From the NCBI GenBank assembly GCA_024867545.1, contig JANFNE010000053.1, positions 1 to 64,000 on the forward strand: DNA of 64,000 nucleotides. Reading direction: 5' to 3'. The translations under genes were made by a program, and so were the position numbers. Below are positions 35,929-47,086 of this stretch, piece after piece (the first letter of the stretch is position 1; each line of letters begins with the position of its first letter). The notes beneath the pieces were generated by a model. That model was not told the DNA's origin. It saw nothing but the letters and a program-made list of their open reading frames with translations, and ran no database searches. The stretch comes from Phytopythium helicoides (lineage: Eukaryota > Oomycota > Peronosporomycetes > Pythiales > Pythiaceae).

Positions 35929-37397
35929 TCACAACGTCAGGAAAGAAACATGTAGTGCGAGTTGATCTTGTGGTTCCCCTTCTTTGGATTCACTGCGTCG
36001 CAGAACTTGAACTCGTGGCGCATCAGCTTCAGCACTGTGCAGAAATCCAACCGCCATACTTGGAGTTGAAAACGCGACGCCCAATTGCACATGAACGTCT
36101 GGTGAGCCAGATATCTCCTCTCCCGTCAGGCTGTGATCGACTCGTAGCCGCTTTTTCGCTCTCAAAGACGGTGGCTTTATCAAAAGTGCCAAGGTTCCAC
36201 CTTCAATTTGTTCGCCTCCGTTGTCCTCAGCCGCATCGCGAAACGACTTGCTGCACAGTAAGAATTCATCGATGAACAATCGGATGTAAACATGAACGAA
36301 CAAAACGATCGTACCGCAACGCCGATTCAACATTGTCGGCCATGTTCAATCGACGAGAAAGCTTCGACAAAAGCCCGCTGCGAATGAAGTGCTCCCCTCG
36401 CCCCGAGCAGGCCACGGCGAAGGAGTTGCGATCGCGACGGCGTCTCTTTCTCGATGCCTTCCCATCCTTGCTTTTCATGTGGCAGCAGACGTTGGACGCT
36501 GTACACCCCATTCCTGGACAGCCAGCGAGTCCTACTCGACCAGGAGTCTTGAACGCAATGCCACCGCTAGAGAGCGCGGCCGCGACGTTGCCGAACTGAT
36601 CCATCACCACCGCGCCAACCGTGTCCATCCGGTCGTTCAGGTCTCCGCCATCTCCGTCCTCCCCTTCGATCAGCCTCTTCCACTTCTCCCAGTGCTTCTT
36701 GGACGCGTCCGTAACCTATTTCAGCCTTGTCAGGTTGACGAAAGCTCTGCGCCATCCACGTGCATTGTCCCCCTCACCTGGTACTGCTCCAGCTCTTCGT
36801 CCGTCGCCGTCTCTAGCCCAAAGCCGCGCGCGAGCTCTCTCGTGTACTCCCCCACCACCACCAGCGGCGGCTGGCGGCCCCTCTCAACCCCCGGGAACTT
36901 TTTACCTCCTCGCTCCCCGCCGCCTGCTCCACCAGCTTGAGCGCCAACGCGCTGGGCTCCGCCACGCCTCGCACCCCCGCGCACGCGCCGAGCAGCTTGG
37001 ACCGCCCGCACACGACGCTGGCCTCGCACTCGACGCGCCCAAGCTCCGTGAGGCTCGCTCCGTTCCCGCAGTTGCTCAGCTCGCTGCGCTCCAGCACGCC
37101 CAGCGCCGCCACAGCCGCGCGCAAGGCCGGCGTCGCCGCCTCCTCGCTGGGCTTGTCCTCGCCTGTCTCGGACGTCGTTCTCGGCCCACAGAGCAGCTCC
37201 GAGCGCGCGCGAGCCAGCGCCGTACGCAGCAAAGCGAGCAGCGCGCGCTCCTGCGCCCGCCCGTGGCGCCCCGCGCCCGCGTGCACCGCCACGATCCACG
37301 GCGCGGGCTCCCTCTCCATCTCTATCCGCGCTCCTCCTCTGCTCTGCTTGCTTGGTGGTTGAATTTCGGGGCTGGCGAAACCTCTCTCTTCTTCCAT
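35929..37397 (-). CDS. TASP1: Taspase-1-like threonine protease (asparaginase-2 fold)
   Basis: Taspase 1 is an Ntn hydrolase that self-cleaves before a Thr nucleophile; in animals it processes MLL and TFIIA after Asp. The N-terminal part shows PWIVAVHAGAG, NCGNGASLTELGRVECEASVV and GRQPPLVVVGEYTRELA. An intron at 36716-36777 (62 nt) joins ELEQYQ to VTDASKKHWEKW. The beta-subunit start D-TVGAVVMDQFGNVAAALSSGG carries the candidate nucleophile Thr (codon 36620-36622), followed by GRVGLAGCPGMGC and SGRGEHFIRSGL. The C-terminal STPSMAVGFLH matches the family's Ser/Met/Gly-Tyr-Met segment. Frame breaks occur near 36910 (G-run) and 36300. General L-asparaginase-2 is the alternative, but the segment after the nucleophile fits taspase better. 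Confidence 0.85.
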
Positions 37398-37528
37398 ATT
37401 CCGTTAAGTAATACCCACAAAACACATTTTCAAGAGGTAAATACCTTATCAAACTTGATAACAGAAATGAACCAGGGTGATCGACAGTTGAAGTGCTCGG
37501 TCTCTGCTGCGACCAGCTAGCTGCTCCC

Positions 37529-37537
37529 TCACTCTCC
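37529..37537 (+). promoter_or_regulatory. Initiator-like element of the alcohol dehydrogenase
   Basis: TCACTCTCC fits the oomycete initiator; predicted start A at 37531, 29 nt before the ATG. The 162-bp gap to the taspase start is shared by two divergent genes. Confidence 0.4.
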
Positions 37538-37559
37538 AACTCGCCCTCGCCAGCTCCTC

Positions 37560-38699
37560 ATGCTCCGCTCGCTGCCTCGCCTCGCCCTCCGCGCTCGCCG
37601 CTCAGCCGCCCGCAGCCTGTCGGTGCAGTCGCAGGCCTCGTACGACGTCCCGCGCACGCAGACGGCCGTGGTGGTCGAGCAGTTCGGCGCGCCGTTGAGC
37701 ATTCGCCATGACTGGCCCGTGGTGCAGCCGGACGAGCTGCTGCCCGGCCAGGTGCTTGTCCGCATGGCGTACACGGGCGTGTGCCACTCGGACTACATCA
37801 TCTGGAAGGGCGAGGTGCCGTTCGCCAAGCCGGCGCCGCTCGTGGGCGGACATGAGGGCGCGGGGTACGTGGCCGCCATCGGCAAGCACTCGCGCACCAA
37901 CCTAAAGGTGGGCGACCCCGTGGGCGTCAAGTTCATCGGCGACTCGTGCATGGGCTGCGAGGACTGCCGCTCCAACCACGAGGCCACGTGCGACCACGTG
38001 CTGCAGCACGGCATGCGCATGGACGGCTCCTTCCAGCAGTGGTGCGTGGGCTACGCTGACCACCTCGCGCCAATCCCAGACGGGCTGCCGCTGCACCTCG
38101 CGGCCCCGCTGCTCTGCGCAGGAGTCACCTCGTACACGGCCATCAAGAACATTGGCGGCGTGCCCGGTCAGACCGTCGTCATCCACGGCGCCGGCGGAGG
38201 ACTCGGACATCTCGCCGTGCAGTACGCGCGCAACCTCGGGTACCGCGTCATTGCCATCGACACGGGAGCGCACAAGGAGCAGCTCGTCAAGAAGTACGGC
38301 GCGCACGAGTTCCTTGACTACAAGGACGGGAGACTCGAGGAGCGCGTCAAGGACCTCACGGGCGGCCGTGGAGCGCACGCGGTGGCGGTGATTGCCGGCG
38401 CCAACCAAGCGTACCAGGACGCGATCCCATTCCTGCGTCCGTACGGCGTGCTCGTGGCCGTTGGCGCGCCGATGGACGGTGTCATCCACGCCAACGTGAG
38501 CCACCTGCTCATGAACGGCCTGCGCATTGTCGGCTCCTTCGTCGGAAGTCGCCAGGACACGGTCGACGCCCTCAACGTCTCGGCTCTCGGTGACGTGACC
38601 ACCGAGGTGCAGCTCGGCAAGTTGACTGACCTGCCGGACGTGTTTGAGCGCATGGAGGCGGGCGTGCTCACTGGCCGTGCCGTGCTCGACTGCGCCTAA
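37560..38699 (+). CDS. Zinc-dependent medium-chain alcohol dehydrogenase, probably mitochondrial
   Basis: Zn-dependent NAD(P)-linked oxidation of a primary alcohol or the reverse reduction of an aldehyde. 379 residues. Catalytic zinc ligands are Cys75 (GVCHSD), His98-Glu99 (GGHEGAG) and a Cys in APLLCAG (about 187). Structural zinc cysteines are Cys130, 133, 136 and 144. Dinucleotide loop GAGGGLGHLAVQYA follows. The sequence resembles fungal/bacterial ethanol- or propanol-preferring ADH. Residues 1-26 are rich in Arg, Leu and Ser with no acidic residue, a good mitochondrial presequence. The frame is uninterrupted. Substrate is not predictable. Confidence 0.93.
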   Translation: MLRSLPRLALRARRSAARSLSVQSQASYDVPRTQTAVVVEQFGAPLSIRHDWPVVQPDELLPGQVLVRMAYTGVCHSDYIIWKGEVPFAKPAPLVGGHEGAGYVAAIGKHSRTNLKVGDPVGVKFIGDSCMGCEDCRSNHEATCDHVLQHGMRMDGSFQQWCVGYADHLAPIPDGLPLHLAAPLLCAGVTSYTAIKNIGGVPGQTVVIHGAGGGLGHLAVQYARNLGYRVIAIDTGAHKEQLVKKYGAHEFLDYKDGRLEERVKDLTGGRGAHAVAVIAGANQAYQDAIPFLRPYGVLVAVGAPMDGVIHANVSHLLMNGLRIVGSFVGSRQDTVDALNVSALGDVTTEVQLGKLTDLPDVFERMEAGVLTGRAVLDCA

Positions 38700-39618
38700 A
38701 TCGCCGGCAAGCACAGAGCATTGGTTGTGAATCATGGTGCAAGCGGAGCTGAGACTCCGCTTGCAATATCAAGAGGAATAAAGCTCCTCGAAGGTGATGT
38801 CACCATTTGCATTGCTTGTGGAGATGCTCATCTCTCATCCATCAAACGTCAAATCAAGTTTTGCCGCCACACATCACCATGCAACTGCAACCTCTCGACA
38901 GTCGATTCGAGTCGGATTGCGGCAGTCGGTGCACCCAACGCCGATGATTATGTAGTGGCCGCTGTTGCAGCACCACGCTGTCATGATCACCAGCCCAACA
39001 AGTCATCAAACGCACACAATGCGGGCTGCCTTTTGCTTGTGTCACGACGTAGTTGTGCCTTCTCCAACCTCGATGCCATCGAGTCGATGGCGAACCCTGT
39101 ATCAGCAAGTGTCGTGGACTCAACTCGAGTGCGTGAACCAGGGCCAACGTTGTTGAGCGGTAAGACCGTAGGCACTCACCCTGCAGAGCAATGACGCACA
39201 CATGCAGATCCCAGCTGATCTGCTTGCAGAGATTCCGGATTTGACAAGCTCGTCGCCATCTTCACGAGGGAACAGGCGGCGATTCCTGTTCATTGAGCAC
39301 AAATCAACTCTTTCCTGCTCAGGTCCACGGTCGGCCTTGATTGTGCGTGAGCGAGTACACACACCCAGCCAGCAGGCGACGCCACTCATCGCGCATTGCG
39401 CTCGTCCAGCGCAACGGCTTCAACTTCAACCGCTCCATTTCTCCCAATCACCGCCCCTCCCCATCCATCTCCCCGCCAATCCCAAGACCTGCAAGGCGTG
39501 TGAGGTGGGGAGCTGCCATCACGCGGCCGTGATCGCTCTCACTCCTGGATCCGCCGCCCCAAGCAGCCACCGCTCGCCGTCTCCCAGCGCTTCTCCGCCT
39601 CCTCCTGCTGCTCTCGAC
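38700..39618. other. Intergenic region before the acyl-CoA synthetase
   Basis: ADH 3' flank and 5' flank of the next gene. A frame open from 39202 runs into the synthetase but encodes a low-complexity Pro/Ser-rich stretch and is taken as leader. A CCATTTCTCC initiator-like motif lies near 39436. No other gene seen. Confidence 0.5.
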
Positions 39619-41345
39619 ATGCTCGCGGCCCGCAGGCGCTCTCCGCTGCGCTCTCTGCGCGTTTTCTCGGCCTCTGCGGCTCGCTGGGCGTCCAAGACCG
39701 CGCTGGTGGCGCCCCACCTCTTCGACAAGCTGCTGGAGCACGCCGAGGCCCGCGCTATTGTCGCCAAGGACGCTACGTGGACGTACGCGGACGTGGCACA
39801 CGAGGCGGTCAAGCTGCGCGACGAGATCCTGCCGGCGATCAAGAGCAAGGATGACCGGCAGCCCCGCGTGGCCTTCCTGGGGGCCAGAGGACCATCCTAC
39901 CTCGCTATTCAGTGGGGTGTGTGGCTCGCGGGCGGTATTGCAGTGCCACTGCACCCGGCTCATCCGAACGACGAGCTCGACTACATTCTGACGGACTCTG
40001 GCGCGTCGCTGCTCGTCGCGAGCGAGTCGTTCACCGCTGCAACGTCCAACCTTGCAGGCTACGTCGCGGGGATCTCCGAGCGGCTGGATATCCCAGTGCT
40101 GGTGCATGACAACATGGACAGCAAAGAGAGCGGGAAGACGGAGCTGACCCCAAGGTGGAGAGCGCGCTGCGCGAGTGGGTCGACTCCAACGACCACGACA
40201 GCGGCGCGTACGTCGTGTACACGAGTGGGACGACTGGAAGACCCAAGGGCGTCGTCACGACTCACGCGGGGCTCACCGCGCAGATCAACGATATCGTCTC
40301 GGCGTGGGAGACGACTGGGAATGATCACCTGCTGCACTTCTTGCCGCTGCATCACGTCCACGGCATCTCAACAATATGTTGTGCGTCATGTACGCAGGTG
40401 GCTCGGTCGAGTTCCTGCCGTCGGCCAACACGGAAGTCATCTGGTCCAAGCTTGCGTCTTCAACTGGCACTCGACCCACCATGTTCATGGCTGTGCCCAC
40501 CGTCTACATGAAGCTGCTCGAGGCGCTGGACGACATGGAGGCGCGTGCAAAAGAATCAGGTGACGAAGAGCAGCTCGCTCAAGTGACCAAGGCGACTCGA
40601 AGGAGCTCGTGGTCTTCGCGTTGCCATCAGTGGCTCAATGGCGTGTCCAGTGTCGATTATGAGCCGATGGGAAGAGCGTACCGGGCTGCGTCTGCTCGAG
40701 CGCTACGGCATGACGGAGCTTGGTATGGTTCTTACCAACCCGCTGCATGGCGAGCGCCATATGGGTTACGTTGGAAACACTTTCCCGAGCGTCTCTGTGC
40801 GCATTGTGGACACAGAGACGGAGGAAGAAATCCCGCGCGAGACGGAGCAAGAAGGCGAGCTGCGAGTCAAGGGACCCACCGTCTTCCGCGAGTACTGGAA
40901 CAAACCCGAGGCCACTGCCAAGGAGTTTGATGCTGATGGATGGTTCAAGACTGGTGACGTCGTGCAGTTCAGCAATGAGCGCGACAGCTTCCGCATTCGT
41001 GGTCGAGCTAGTGCTGATATTCTTAAGAGCGCAGGCTACAAGATCTCAGCGCTGGATGTGGAGCGAGCTCTGCTCGCTCACCCAGAGGTGGCTGAATGTG
41101 CTGTGTTTGGTCTGCCGGACGAGAAGTGGGGGCAGATTGTGTCGGCAGTTGTTCGCGTGAGTGGAGACCCGGAGAGCTACTCCTCTGATTCTTTCTCGCC
41201 ACCACTCACGGAGTTCATGCGCGAGCATCTCGCCGACTACCGCGCACCACGAAAGTACTTTTTCGTGCAAGAGATCCCGAAGAACGCGATGGGGAAAGTG
41301 AACAAGAAATCTCTTGCCAAGATCTTCGCAGAAGGATCTCCGTGA
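39619..41345 (+). CDS. ACSF3: ACSF3-like acyl/malonyl-CoA synthetase, mitochondrial type (paralogue 1)
   Basis: An AMP-forming ligase that activates a carboxylic acid to its CoA thioester; the closest recognisable family is ACSF3, the mitochondrial malonyl/methylmalonyl-CoA synthetase. Motifs in order: YTSGTTGRPKGVV (P-loop), FLPLHHVHG, FMAVPTVYMKL, ERYGMTELGM, FREYWNKPEATAKEF, DGWFKTGD, RGRASADILKSAGYKISALDVE and PKNAMGKVNKKSL with the C-terminal catalytic Lys. The start MLAARRRSPLRSLRVFSASAARWAS is a strong mitochondrial presequence, which decided the start. Frame breaks: a missing C near 40149, a missing C near 40367 and an extra base near 40596, each resolved by comparison with the paralogue at 51684-53452. 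Confidence 0.88.
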
Positions 41346-41679
41346 TGGTCGACTACTCCTTAACACCACAGTAGCTACACTATACCTAGATAAATGTAGC
41401 TTTCACGGCGAGTGCGGAACACTGCGCCGCGCAGCGAGAGACTAGAGTCTGCTCAACTGCATACGTTTTAATGTTGCTGCTCGGCATTTGTCGACGAAGT
41501 GGACCAAGCAACGGACGCTCGCCTCCACTGAGCGCCAGAAGCTAGTCTAGAATACATTTTCATGTTCGTGAGTAAGGAAAACCGCTCGTTCGATACTTGA
41601 GTGTGAGCTAAATCATCATTACGTAGTGAAAGGATTTGGTACCATGCAGCGCAAAAGTGCAGTAGCTGTAGATGGCTAC
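41346..41679. other. Convergent intergenic gap
   Basis: 3' flanks of the acyl-CoA synthetase (+) and of the multi-exon gene (-). No feature seen. Confidence 0.5.
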
Positions 41680-43594
41680 TCACTGCTGGCGCATGAGCGC
41701 ATCGATCTTGAAGCACTTGACAAGCACGCACATATAGATGGCTGAGGCTTCAGCCTCCATGAGCCTACGCTCAATATTGCTGGCTTCATCTAGGACCCGT
41801 TCCTTTTGTATGGTGGTACTCAACCCGATGATGGTCTTTGTGCGCTGGGTCACTTGCCATGCTGTTTGATCCGAGGCTTGCGGACCTGTACAGCTCGTTT
41901 GATGTAAGAAGGGACACACTGTACATGCCTAATTATCTGTGAAGTCAACTTACAGCTCGTAAGCTCTCGAGTGCAGCTCAGCTCGGTATGCTTGTGTGCC
42001 TCAATAATATGTTTGAGCTGATCACGTGCATCGATCGGAAGTTCCACAGTAGCAACTGGAGGATCTGCTTGTCCAGCATTGATATTGTTGCTTTCCTCGC
42101 TTGATGCTGAAGGAGTGATCCCGATCTGGTTTGATTGAGATTGATCTGATCGAGCGTCAAGCTCGCAATTCACAACTATGTGGGCTGAACATGTCAATAA
42201 ACCGCCTCACTGGAGAGGATCAACGGAGGCTTGGAATAAATCGGCTTACCTTCGGATTGCTCCTGACTTGATTCCTCAGCTGTTAATGATGTGTGGGGAG
42301 GCGTCTCCACGGGTGATCGACTCGACAGCTTCTTTTGCCAGTCGATAGGGGGAACGAAGGTGATGCTGTCTTGGGAAACCCCCGACTCGCTCGTAGATTC
42401 GCAACTATCTATTCCAATCGGTGGTGATTTTTTTGCTCGCGTCTCCTTTGCATTGGGGTCAATATGAGCGCAGTAGATGAAACTCATCCGCTCTTTTCTT
42501 ACCTTAGAGCTGGACAGCTTCTGCTTTTTGAGCGGTCGAAATTGCTTGGTTTCTTGAACTTGTTTGAAAGCAAAGCGAGAAAGCGCAAAGCGTGTCGCCC
42601 TGTGTGAAGTTAAGCTCAGCATCCTTCGTTGACAGCACAAGCACCAAGGCCATATCTTGCATTTTGGTGCTTTGGGGTCGATTTGTTTCGTGCAAAGAGA
42701 TCTGCGTCTCTGCTTCGCCACTCGGGATATTCACGACACGTCCCGTCTCCTAATTCGTTGTACTGTCAGAGACAGCAGCATAGACATTGTGTCGATGGAT
42801 ACCCATACCGAAGGAAACTCCTCGTCTCGATGATGAAAGTCGCCTATACCATTGTTGCAAACTAGCGGTTGCATGTTTTCAAAGCCATCATCATCTTCGT
42901 CCATGTAGAAATCTTGGTCATGCTGGATCTTGGCCGGCTTGCATGGGTTCTTCGACTGGTATTGGGCTCTCTTGACGTTTCTGTAGTGCAACTAGCAGTG
43001 AATGGATGGCACGTGGGAAATATGAGCACAAAGTACTTACTCAAATCGCTGCAGGCCTGATTTGCTAGCTGGTGGACGGCTGAATCTCTGTAAGAATCTC
43101 CCTTCAGACACAGTCTCTCCTCTGTCCACGATCAAACCCCCCTCGTTGCTCTTCGATGCCGTCTCCATCGTCGAAGGAGGGGCATCGTTCTTTATCTCAG
43201 AGTCCACGCCAACTCCCCTTCTCTCCCTCCATTTCTCCAGATCCACTTGAAACCCACCACCAAAAGTTGGAAGTGGGTCGGCTTCTGCATCATCGTCACC
43301 GTTCTCCCGCATCGACGACTTCAGCCCAAACTCAAGCAGGAACACGTCTTCCTCAACCCACACCACCAAATCAGCCCTACACTCCTCCCGTTCACACCAC
43401 CAACTTTTCCAGACCGTGTGACTCTGTGTCGTCCGCGATCGAGCGACAGTACCACGGCCTCTCCTGCGCCTCTTCTCGCCCGCCCGCCGCCTCTCGGACT
43501 CGCAACAGCTGCTGCTGGCGCTGCTGAAGCCCTGGGAACCGCGAGATCTGCAGCCGCTGACCACGTCGGGAGCGCAACGCGCGGTGGCGGCCAC
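41680..43594 (-). CDS. Unrecognised multi-exon gene
   Basis: Function unknown. Exon structure is supported by consensus introns that keep the frame: 42981-43040 (GTAAGTAC...CTACAG), 42185-42249 (GTAAGCCG...GTTCAG) and 41886-41953 (GTAAGTTG...GTACAG). The N-terminal exon is Arg/Ser-rich, then Gly- and Glu-containing; the next has an acidic patch (YMDEDDDGFENMQ); a middle part carries a basic, NLS-like RPLKKQKLSSSK and Ser/Thr-rich sequence with SP/TP sites; the last exon (IIGLSTTIQKERVLDEASNIERRLMEAEASAIYM) is probably alpha-helical and ends at 41680. Frame joins around 42720-42760 and 42520 are uncertain. The layout resembles a nuclear scaffold or DNA-repair accessory protein, but this is only an impression. 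Confidence 0.5.
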
Positions 43595-44133
43595 TAGTCA
43601 TCCAGTTCATTAGTCAGTCGCGCCTGTCTCGTTAGATTGGGGAATGAGGTGGTTGAAGCAGAGTTCAACGAAGAGTGATGGTCTGCGCGGTATAACGGAA
43701 GTTGGTGATCATCGTGCTCAAGATCACAGAGTATCCACGGCTGATGGGCTTTTGTAGGTGGGAGTGCTACAACATTGTACCGCGGCAGGTTTGGGTAGCG
43801 ACATGGTGCTTGAACAAGTGACGTGTCGATCTGAAAATGACTTGGTGAGTCGACTCAACCAGAATTTCGAGGACTGCATACACGACAGGGTTTATGTTTG
43901 CTCACGAAGAGTGGAGTGTGAGGGTGCATGAGTGCCAAGGTAGAGATTACGTTAGAAAAGTGAGCGTGGCAGTGATAGCCATGCTACTTTCGCCCTCAGC
44001 ATGATGTAGATTGCAGTGATGTTACCAATCGAAAGAACATATTCCGCTGCTACAACTGCACTGATTTGACGTCATTTGAGCGAAGAAGGCTTGCCGACTT
44101 TGGCTGTGACAGTATGTTATTGAAGCTGTGGCT
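43595..44133. other. Intergenic region
   Basis: No gene, tRNA or repeat recognised between the multi-exon gene start and the 3' end of the DW-repeat gene. Confidence 0.5.
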
Positions 44134-45230
44134 TTAGTTGCCTGGTCCGTGTGTTTCGCGCAATTCCATCTCCAACTGAAGAGCTTGCAGATATTGCTCT
44201 CGGTTTCGATTGAATTCTTCGACGTCGACATACTCAGGGTAATATTGGCACAGGTCAACAACCCACGGATCAAATACTCTTTTTTCCAAAACTCTCCAGT
44301 CCACCTTGTCTGGGTTTTTGTAAAACAGTGGCGCCATCCATCTCGAAAATTCCATGCATAGAGCATGCCAGTTGAGTAACTCAGCGTTCAACTCATGGCG
44401 CCAAGCATCCAATGGGAGCACGAGTTGCTCAACACGTCCCAATCAAACTGACTGCCCGCAACCTTCATGGTCGCTAGCATCCAACTCTTTGGCTCTCGAC
44501 TCGCTGCATTCCAATCAACCAGCTGTGGGTACTGAACAAATGCCAGTCCTAGCCAGAGATCTTTTCGTTGCGCCAGCAGTTCTCGATCAACACGCTCAAC
44601 AAACTCTGCGAGGAATTCAGCGATTCCGACATCAGCATGCCGGCAAAGTGCTCTCCAGTTCAAACGCTCGGGGAACGTACGAAATAGCGGTGCCATCTCT
44701 GGCTGTGCTCGCTTCGACAGGAGCTCCCAATCAATTTCGTTTGGGTGCAGTAGGAAGTGCGGTATCATCCAAGACTGTGCCTGCTCGCAAAGCTGTGGAA
44801 CACTGGCATGTTTCAGCAGCAGCGGCTCGAGCCAGACCTTACCGCAATATCTGCGCTGCCAAATCAGTGCCTTCCAATCAACCGCGTGCGAGTATTCCAG
44901 AAAAATTGGCAGCATCCAGGGCTTGCAATTGATGCTCAGCTTGGACCAGGCGAGCTTTTCAGGATACAAAAGCATAATTTCCAGTGCGTCCGGATTAGCT
45001 CGAGTGCAAACCGTGGTCCAGTCAATGCGGTCCACATTCTTCAAGACGAGGTCTCTCATCCAAGAACGGTAATTCTTCGCCAGTGCCGTCCAATCCACGA
45101 GGTCTGAGTGCTCGAGCATCAGTGGAAGAGTCCATTTGTCAGCATTCGCACCGCTTAGCTCTGTCCAGTCCAGGAAACTGAGCACGTGGCAACAGCGAGG
45201 GTCTTGCAGCAAAGTCACCAGCGTCTCCAT
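44134..45230 (-). CDS. DW-repeat protein (about 24-residue repeats)
   Basis: About a dozen repeats with consensus (V/I/L)DW-x2-L-x5-W(M)-x2-(L/F)(L/F)-x3-(P/D)-(E/D) cover nearly the whole chain, for example VDWTALAKNYRSWM, IDWELLSKRAQPEMAP and VDWRVLEKRVFDPW. The pattern resembles the DW/LSxNP repeat proteins abundant in giant-virus and protist genomes, which are predicted helical solenoids. Function is unknown; a binding scaffold is the simplest guess. A frame break near 44400 (after HWMLGAM) separates the last two to three repeats; the second frame ends at 44134. Repeats continue on both sides, so the parts belong together. No signal peptide or membrane segment. Confidence 0.7.
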
Positions 45231-45243
45231 GTCTTTATGTTGG

Positions 45244-45292
45244 TGAGAAGAATCGAAAGTGACGTCTTGGAGAGAAGAATCGAACGTGATGC
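45244..45292 (-). promoter_or_regulatory. Duplicated initiator-like element of the DW-repeat gene
   Basis: Two direct copies of a GAGAAGAATCGAA(A/C)GTGA segment. On the minus strand they read TCACTTTCGATTC (start A at about 45260, 30 nt from the ATG) and TCACGTTCGATTC; the first fits the oomycete initiator. Confidence 0.4.
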
Positions 45293-46042
45293 GTGTCTAG
45301 GAAAACAGGATCCATAACGTGGCTACAAACTACAACCAAGTTCAACCTCACATCGAATACGAATATCAAATGATTGCCTTCTCCTTGTTTCTTCCAATGG
45401 CAGAGCGAACACTACTATACAGTAGCAGATCGGATTGGTGAGGAAGTAGTTGTTAGTAGTGAAGAACTCAAACGATTCAGGCTAGAAAAGGTCAAGGCGG
45501 GGCGATGATTGGCGCAAGAAGATGCCGGTGAGAATGGTGGAGTAATTGTTGCCGATCAGAGAGGCAGCTTATCACCAGTTTGAGGCAAAATGTGACGAAT
45601 TCGATCGACAGATGAAGCAATAAGAGATGGATATCTGCGCTGCAGAGGGCCATGGAATTCTCATCTATACCGGTACTGGAATGCCATTCTCATCATTCCC
45701 TCGGCTACAAGAACGACGTCAGGCATACATCCCATACTCAATTTGACGATTATGAGCATTGTTGCCATCTCAAACAATGTAAACCCTCGTGCTCACACCC
45801 TAATCGACGCTTATGCCAGTGTCTCCATCGCCCGACCAAGCACCCAGGGTAGCTCTCTGTGCCTCCCACCTTCAAAACCAGCGATGGGTTTCAGCAAAAG
45901 TCAATGAGTGAAACTTTAACGTCTCTCGATGCAGCCGTTCATTATCATCACACACAAATCTACAGCTTGTAAATGAAAGAGAATGCGTTGGTTGCCTTGA
46001 TATGGAGGTCATCAGCTACTCATGATCAAATCATACTCATCG
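45293..46042. other. Intergenic region
   Basis: No coding ORF with convincing composition and no repeat recognised. Confidence 0.5.
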
Positions 46043-46378
46043 CTAACGCTGTACGCGCTCCATTTCAATCGTATCTGGCCAGTCGATCTCCTCTTGCAAT
46101 GCATGCCGCCGAGACCGCGGAAGCCACGACCAAAACGAGCATACGAGAATCAGCACGGCGCACGAGATAGCTGTCAGCGCCGACAGTTGCACACTCCAGT
46201 AGAAGAGCTCGCTGCTTGAAGGATGGTTAGGTCGCATGTTTTGGCCAGACGTAGTCGGCATTGAAGAAGCAGCCATTAAGGCGCTCAGGAACAGCTGGAA
46301 ACAGTGCATTACGCAACTAAACAAGGCGAAGATCGCCGCTTTTCTCAATGTGGCAACAATGCGTCGCGCATCCAACAC
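46043..46378 (-). CDS. Putative two-helix membrane protein
   Basis: 111 codons with two clear hydrophobic segments, AAIFALFSCVMHCFQLFLSALMA and YWSVQLSALTAISCAVLILVCSFW, joined by a polar loop of about 25 residues, and basic flanks (RRIVATLRK, PRSRRH). Composition looks membrane-like, not random. The frame stays open upstream of the first Met (DTWLVSWWRSSRAPRVL), so this may be the last exon of a longer gene. Family not recognised. Confidence 0.4.
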   Translation of the reverse strand: MLDARRIVATLRKAAIFALFSCVMHCFQLFLSALMAASSMPTTSGQNMRPNHPSSSELFYWSVQLSALTAISCAVLILVCSFWSWLPRSRRHALQEEIDWPDTIEMERVQR

Positions 46379-46470
46379 CCGTGGCGCACGACTCGATCTC
46401 CACCATGAGACCAGCCAGGTGTCAAGTCTTCAACAGAGTCACGCAACGCTTCCGATCCATGGACCTGGCG

Positions 46471-46791
46471 CTAAGACGGTTTAGTGCCAACAGCTTCCAC
46501 GGATTTCATCACCACAAATTTGTCGAAGACCCGCGGGGTCACCATGAAGTGCAGCTCGGAACTCCGCACGTGAGCGCAGAACGAACTGTACTCGCACCCG
46601 CTTCTGTGTTCTGGCGCATGAGAACACTTCAACTCGATGCTGACTTGAAGCGGGATGCGCGTCGGCTTCTCGTCGCGCGTAACGGCTGTGGTGACGAGTC
46701 CAACGGCTGTCATGCGCTTCAAGCCCGAGATGGAAGCTTTTCCTTCGTTCCTCGCGGTTTCCGTGTCTTTCCGACCGCGAAACGGTTGCAT
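46471..46791 (-). CDS. Short ORF, possible fragment of a larger gene
   Basis: 106 codons with GC-rich third positions; contains FCAHVRSSELHFMVTPRVFDKFVVM. Another minus frame (46481-46894) starts with MSMKVELKSQANATV and may join it through a frame break near 46790. It could be an upstream part of the membrane-protein gene at 46043-46378. A + strand frame of 223 codons covers the same DNA, and codon alignment does not clearly favour either strand. Confidence 0.25.
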   Translation of the reverse strand: MQPFRGRKDTETARNEGKASISGLKRMTAVGLVTTAVTRDEKPTRIPLQVSIELKCSHAPEHRSGCEYSSFCAHVRSSELHFMVTPRVFDKFVVMKSVEAVGTKPS

Positions 46792-47086
46792 TCGCTTGGC
46801 TCTTCAGCTCCACCTTCATCGACATTTGAGCTCTTGCTGTTCCACCTGTTTGGTGCGGGCTACCCGACATCCGATCATCTCGTGGTCTTGTCACGCGCTC
46901 AGTCTGTTATTGGAGCGTTTTCGACGCGCATCAGCATCTCCGGCGCTCGTCAAACCATGAAGGACCCAGCCGTGGTAGTGAGAGACGAGTTGCGGCGACG
47001 GACGACTCTCGCAGGTTGACGCAACACTCACAAACAACCAAAAGCATGACAAATCTGCAGCAGGGGTTCAACTGCTTTCTCCGTCG

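Noticed and set aside
39202..39618. 139-residue N-terminal extension of the first acyl-CoA synthetase
   Set aside because: Low-complexity Pro/Ser sequence; a typical mitochondrial presequence begins at the later ATG.
46348..47019. 223-codon + strand ORF
   Set aside because: No recognisable domain; it is codon-aligned antisense to a minus frame that is at least as plausible. Left uncalled.
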